This document shows positions 5,996-8,327 of a stretch of 8,327 nucleotides of DNA, in pieces (positions within the stretch are counted from its first letter, which is position 1; every line of letters begins with the position of its first letter). The notes under the pieces are model-generated. The model was not told where the DNA came from and made no database searches. It was given only the letters and a program-made list of their open reading frames with translations. The position numbers and the translations under genes were made by a program. The DNA lies in assembly GCA_030684415.1 (NCBI GenBank), contig JAUXNL010000517.1:1-8327 (forward strand). The letters run 5' to 3'. The DNA is from Moraxellaceae bacterium. GTDB lineage: Bacteria; Pseudomonadota; Gammaproteobacteria; Pseudomonadales; Moraxellaceae.

Positions 5996-6475
5996 ATGAC
6001 CCAGTTGTTCGAGAAAGTCCCCACTCCCTGTATCGGCATTTGCTCCACCACGTTTGGCGATACCGTCTGCCGTGGCTGCCGGCGCTATCTACATGAGGTG
6101 GTGGACTGGAACCGGTACAGCGATGCCGAAAAAATCCTCGTCTGGCAACGCCTGGACGCCCTGCTGGCGCAAGTACTCCCGGCCAGCTTCCGTATAGATG
6201 ACGCCGCCCGGCTGGCGGAACGCCTGGCGCATTACCGCATTCCGCACCGCGAAAACGGCAGCCCTTGGGTCCACCTGCTGGCCCTGCTGAAAAATACCGC
6301 GCGACAGACGCCCGACCTGCGGGAATTCGGCGTTACCCGCCTCGACCGCCGCCCGCTCACACTCGCCCAGTTGCGCGACACGCTTTACGCCGAGCTGCAT
6401 CAGTTGGCACAGGCCTATTACGACAAGGACTTCCTGCGCGCCGCCCAACTGGCCGCCAGCGAACAGCGGCCGTAG
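5996..6475 (+). CDS. DUF1289-domain cysteine-cluster protein, long form
   Basis: A 159-residue protein. The N-terminus holds the DUF1289 signature: PTPCIGIC with Cys12 and Cys16, then VCRGC with Cys25 and Cys28, followed by a tryptophan (WNRYSDAEK) and LVWQRL. The four cysteines probably bind a metal or Fe-S cluster; the family has no settled function. DUF1289 proteins are often only about 60-90 residues. This one continues with some 90 residues, including a second Arg/Leu-rich helical stretch ending in YYDKDFLRAAQLA, that I do not recognise. I chose the ATG at 5996 because the signature follows within eight residues; the frame is open back to 5915, but that extension is low in family character. 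The ribosome binding site is weak. It is divergent from the SirB2 gene, with 160 bases between. No intrinsic terminator is visible before the tRNA. Confidence 0.83.
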   Translation: MTQLFEKVPTPCIGICSTTFGDTVCRGCRRYLHEVVDWNRYSDAEKILVWQRLDALLAQVLPASFRIDDAARLAERLAHYRIPHRENGSPWVHLLALLKNTARQTPDLREFGVTRLDRRPLTLAQLRDTLYAELHQLAQAYYDKDFLRAAQLAASEQRP

Positions 6476-6637
6476 CGGCGCTGCTCAACTGGACAGCTCA
6501 GCCGGGCAGCCCGGCCGCTAAACCGAGGCGGCCAGTGCAAATAGCACTCACGGCCGTCAGTTGATGGCCAATGGGGATATGGCGGCTTTTCTTTGCAGAG
6601 GCGGCGAGCGCAGAGGTCGCCTCCGGCCACCCGGCTT

Positions 6638-6646
6638 TGCTATAGT
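6638..6646 (+). promoter_or_regulatory. Extended -10 promoter of the tRNA-Leu gene
   Basis: TGC followed by TATAGT (6641-6646) forms an extended -10 element about 11 bases before the mature tRNA 5' end. The stretch after it, CGCGCCCC, is GC-rich, as in stable-RNA promoters under stringent control. I see no good -35, which fits an extended -10 promoter. Confidence 0.6.
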
Positions 6647-6657
6647 CGCGCCCCGAT

Positions 6658-6742
6658 GCGCCAGTGGCGAAACTGGTAGACGCGCTGGATTTAGGTTCCA
6701 GTCCTTCACAGGGTGTGGGTTCAAGTCCCTCCTGGCGCACCA
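6658..6742 (+). tRNA. tRNA-Leu, anticodon UAG
   Basis: An 85-base tRNA that reads CUA and, by wobble, other CUN leucine codons. The acceptor arms GCGCCAG (6658-6664) and CTGGCGC pair over 7 bases, followed by discriminator A and an encoded CCA at 6740-6742. The anticodon stem CTGGA/TCCAG (6685-6689 and 6697-6701) holds the seven-base loop TTTAGGT with anticodon TAG at 6692-6694. The long variable arm after 6701 and the T-loop GGTTCAAGTCC fit a class II leucine tRNA. No terminator with a T-tract lies close downstream. Confidence 0.97.
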
Positions 6743-6806
6743 TACTCTTGATATGCTTCTTCGAACGTCCGCGAACGTTGCTAACGCGCGCGCCTCTAGC
6801 AGTTTG

Positions 6807-6835
6807 CTGAAAACACCCATCCCAGGCTTTTTCAG
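6807..6835. repeat. Inverted repeat downstream of the tRNA gene
   Basis: CTGAAAA (6807-6813) and TTTTCAG (6829-6835) are perfect 7-base arms with a 15-base gap. It lies in the roughly 185-base gap between the tRNA and the stop of the rhomboid gene. The gap also holds a TCCGG/CCGGA repeat (6844-6860). Neither is followed by a T-tract as a clear terminator. The gap contains no gene I can support. Confidence 0.35.
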
Positions 6836-6927
6836 ACCACGACTCCGGCACATATCCGGAATCACTCCACGCTGAATCTCTCAACACATGGCTTTTACCA
6901 AAGCAGAATTGGCATGCTCGCCGGCCG

Positions 6928-7797
6928 CTAATCCTGCCCATCGATATTGCGCGCCGCCTCACCCCGATTGACCAGGCCCAGTAACACTCCCAACGCCATG
7001 CCGGCGAGCAGACCAGAGAGATGCCCGGTGTTCGAAATCGGACCGAAAATCATGTCGAGCAGGCCGGTATACCCCAGCGCCAGCCAGCCGAGCATGAAAC
7101 CGATGATTTCGCGGCGAACACGAAAGCCTGCCGCCGGATTGCACAAGGGATACATCCACAAATAGCCCAGCAGGCCGTAAATCACACCGGAAAGGCCGAG
7201 AAAATGGGGGCCGTACTGCAAGCCCTGCGCGGCATTGCTGACCAGTGCAATCACCACCGCCACCCCGAGCAGCCGAAGCCCGGACTGGCTGCGTTCGATC
7301 AACCCGCCGAACTCCCACCACCAGAGCAGATTGAACGCGATATGCATCAGCCCGGCATGCATCAGCGCAGGTGTCAGCAAGCGCCACCACTGCACACCGG
7401 TCTCCGCTAACACGGGCGGATAATGCAACGCGCCAAACACGGCATCGGGCTGCACGTTCAGCCCGATGAAAAGCACGACACAAAGAGCTGCCACCGCACG
7501 CGTCACCCGACCGCCACGCGCTAACCAGCCCGCCGCCGCAGACGGGCCCGCGGCGGCATAAACCGGCTCATCCTGGGCCTGCCCGCTTTGCCACGATGCC
7601 TGCCAATAACGCTCATCCTCAGGATTGCCGACAAACAGCTTCATTTCTTCCTGTGCGCGCGCGAAATCCTCTGCCAGTGCCAGCAGGATGACCGTGCCCT
7701 CGGCGCGCGCCTCTACATGATTGGCAATACCGATGCTGCGCAAATAATCACTCAAGGCGAGCGCGAGACGTTTCTCAGAAAAAGCGACCAGTTCCAT
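6928..7797 (-). CDS. glpG: GlpG-like rhomboid intramembrane serine protease
   Basis: A 289-residue integral membrane protease that cuts other proteins within or next to their membrane segments, close in length to E. coli GlpG (276). Residues 1-70 form a soluble N-terminal domain of the GlpG kind. The membrane core holds WWRLLTPALMHAG (137-149), HIAFN with His152 and Asn156 (oxyanion-side residues, His150 and Asn154 in E. coli), GLSGVIYG (201-208) with the nucleophile Ser203, and GHLSGLLAG with the catalytic His259. The dyad spacing of about 56 residues matches the E. coli pair. All key residues are present, so it should be active. Its ATG at 7797 overlaps the stop of the upstream aminopeptidase gene in TGATG, which fixes the start and suggests coupled translation. 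No clear terminator follows. Confidence 0.94.
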   Translation of the reverse strand: MELVAFSEKRLALALSDYLRSIGIANHVEARAEGTVILLALAEDFARAQEEMKLFVGNPEDERYWQASWQSGQAQDEPVYAAAGPSAAAGWLARGGRVTRAVAALCVVLFIGLNVQPDAVFGALHYPPVLAETGVQWWRLLTPALMHAGLMHIAFNLLWWWEFGGLIERSQSGLRLLGVAVVIALVSNAAQGLQYGPHFLGLSGVIYGLLGYLWMYPLCNPAAGFRVRREIIGFMLGWLALGYTGLLDMIFGPISNTGHLSGLLAGMALGVLLGLVNRGEAARNIDGQD

Positions 7798-8327
7798 CAG
7801 GGCTCCACAGGGGCGGCGACCATGGCGGCAAGACGTTGCCGCCGCGAGGCGTAATCCAGTCGGGCGAGCATACGGCAGGCGGCAAAGAAACGGGCGAAAT
7901 CGCCGCCCTCCTGCTCCAGCAGGCGCGTAAAAAGCGGCACCAGCTCGTAATAATTGCTCACGGCATTCAGGCGGGCATTATTCAGGCCGTCAAACCATGC
8001 GTCATAGCCCGCATATCCGCCCCAGCGCTGTTTCAGCGCGGCATGGTCTGTGCGCAGGTCCGCGAAAATGGCCGCTTTGATGGCACGTTTGGCATCCGCT
8101 GTTGGTGCGGCGGCAAACTGCGCCGCAAGGCGATCCCGATGCGTCATGACCAATGCCACAAATTCTGCACGACGCGCGCGCGCCTGCTGCAAGCGCGCGA
8201 TGTCCAGCGGATAACGGGCGCTGTAGCGCTGCAAACCGGCATCGGCTACAGCGACAGCGAAGCTTTCGTTGAACACCGTATCACCCGGGACAAACAGCAC
8301 CTGATGCGCCAGCTCATGAAAAATCAG
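7797..8327 (-). CDS. Predicted aminopeptidase, HExxH zinc type, C-terminal part only
   Basis: The frame is open from the window end; 176 residues are visible and the N-terminal half is missing. The first residues carry IFHELAHQ, so a zinc-binding His4-Glu5-...-His8 motif is present. FNESFA follows, with Glu21 as the likely third ligand. This arrangement, HELAHQ then a DTxFNExFA segment, matches the predicted aminopeptidase family COG4324; members are usually lipoproteins or periplasmic, but that end is not seen. The rest of the protein is helical and Arg/Ala-rich (for example RYSARYPLD, and ARLDYASRRQRL near the end). A GTG at 8300 is an internal codon, not a start. The stop shares an A with the rhomboid ATG. 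Peptidase family assignment is good; substrate and cellular location are unknown. Confidence 0.85.
   Translation of the reverse strand: MIFHELAHQVLFVPGDTVFNESFAVAVADAGLQRYSARYPLDIARLQQARARRAEFVALVMTHRDRLAAQFAAAPTADAKRAIKAAIFADLRTDHAALKQRWGGYAGYDAWFDGLNNARLNAVSNYYELVPLFTRLLEQEGGDFARFFAACRMLARLDYASRRQRLAAMVAAPVEP

Noticed and set aside
5836..6051. 72-codon N-terminal extension of the SirB2-family protein
   Set aside because: It has no signal or membrane character, overlaps the divergent DUF1289 gene start, and the family begins at the ATG at 5835.
6512..6930. 11-base direct repeat CCGGCCGCTAA flanking the tRNA (6512-6522 and 6920-6930), as possible attachment sites
   Set aside because: Repeats of this length are expected by chance several times in a window this size. 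The second copy includes the rhomboid stop codon, and no integrase or tRNA 3'-end duplication is present.
6498..6962. Minus-strand ORF, with shadows, holding an RQEGLEPTP-like segment
   Set aside because: This is the antisense translation of the tRNA-Leu gene, a well-known source of false hypothetical proteins; it has no domain of its own.

Overview
The window reads as ordinary chromosomal DNA of a GC-rich proteobacterium, most likely beta- or gammaproteobacterial. Supporting signs are a YiaD-type OmpA lipoprotein, a SirB2-family membrane protein, a GlpG-type rhomboid, a Can-type beta-carbonic anhydrase and Gram-negative lipoboxes. I cannot name the genus. I see no transposase, phage gene, CRISPR array or toxin-antitoxin pair, and no sign that the region is an island.

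Layout. Bases 1-2516 hold three minus-strand genes: the N-terminal part of a dGTPase (cut by the window start), a DUF2846-like lipoprotein, and an FAD/NAD/[2Fe-2S] reductase. A 434-base stretch without a convincing gene separates the reductase from a divergent plus-strand pair, beta-carbonic anhydrase then arginase. The arginase converges on the minus-strand yiaD-like gene across a strong bidirectional terminator at about 4603-4631. Upstream of yiaD lies a minus-strand SirB2-family gene, which diverges from a plus-strand DUF1289 gene. A tRNA-Leu(UAG) with its own extended -10 promoter follows. The window ends with a minus-strand pair: the C-terminal part of an HExxH predicted aminopeptidase (cut by the window end), overlapping the start of a GlpG-like rhomboid protease by one base.

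How the genes fit together. The arginase would release urea and ornithine, and the carbonic anhydrase interconverts CO2 and bicarbonate. Their 30-base spacing suggests one transcript and perhaps linked nitrogen/carbon metabolism. Two envelope lipoproteins, a small inner-membrane protein and two proteases give the rest a housekeeping and envelope flavour. I found no undescribed multi-gene system. The points most worth checking are the altered substrate-pocket residues of the arginase, a plus-facing terminator lying between two minus-strand genes, and the long gap upstream of the carbonic anhydrase.
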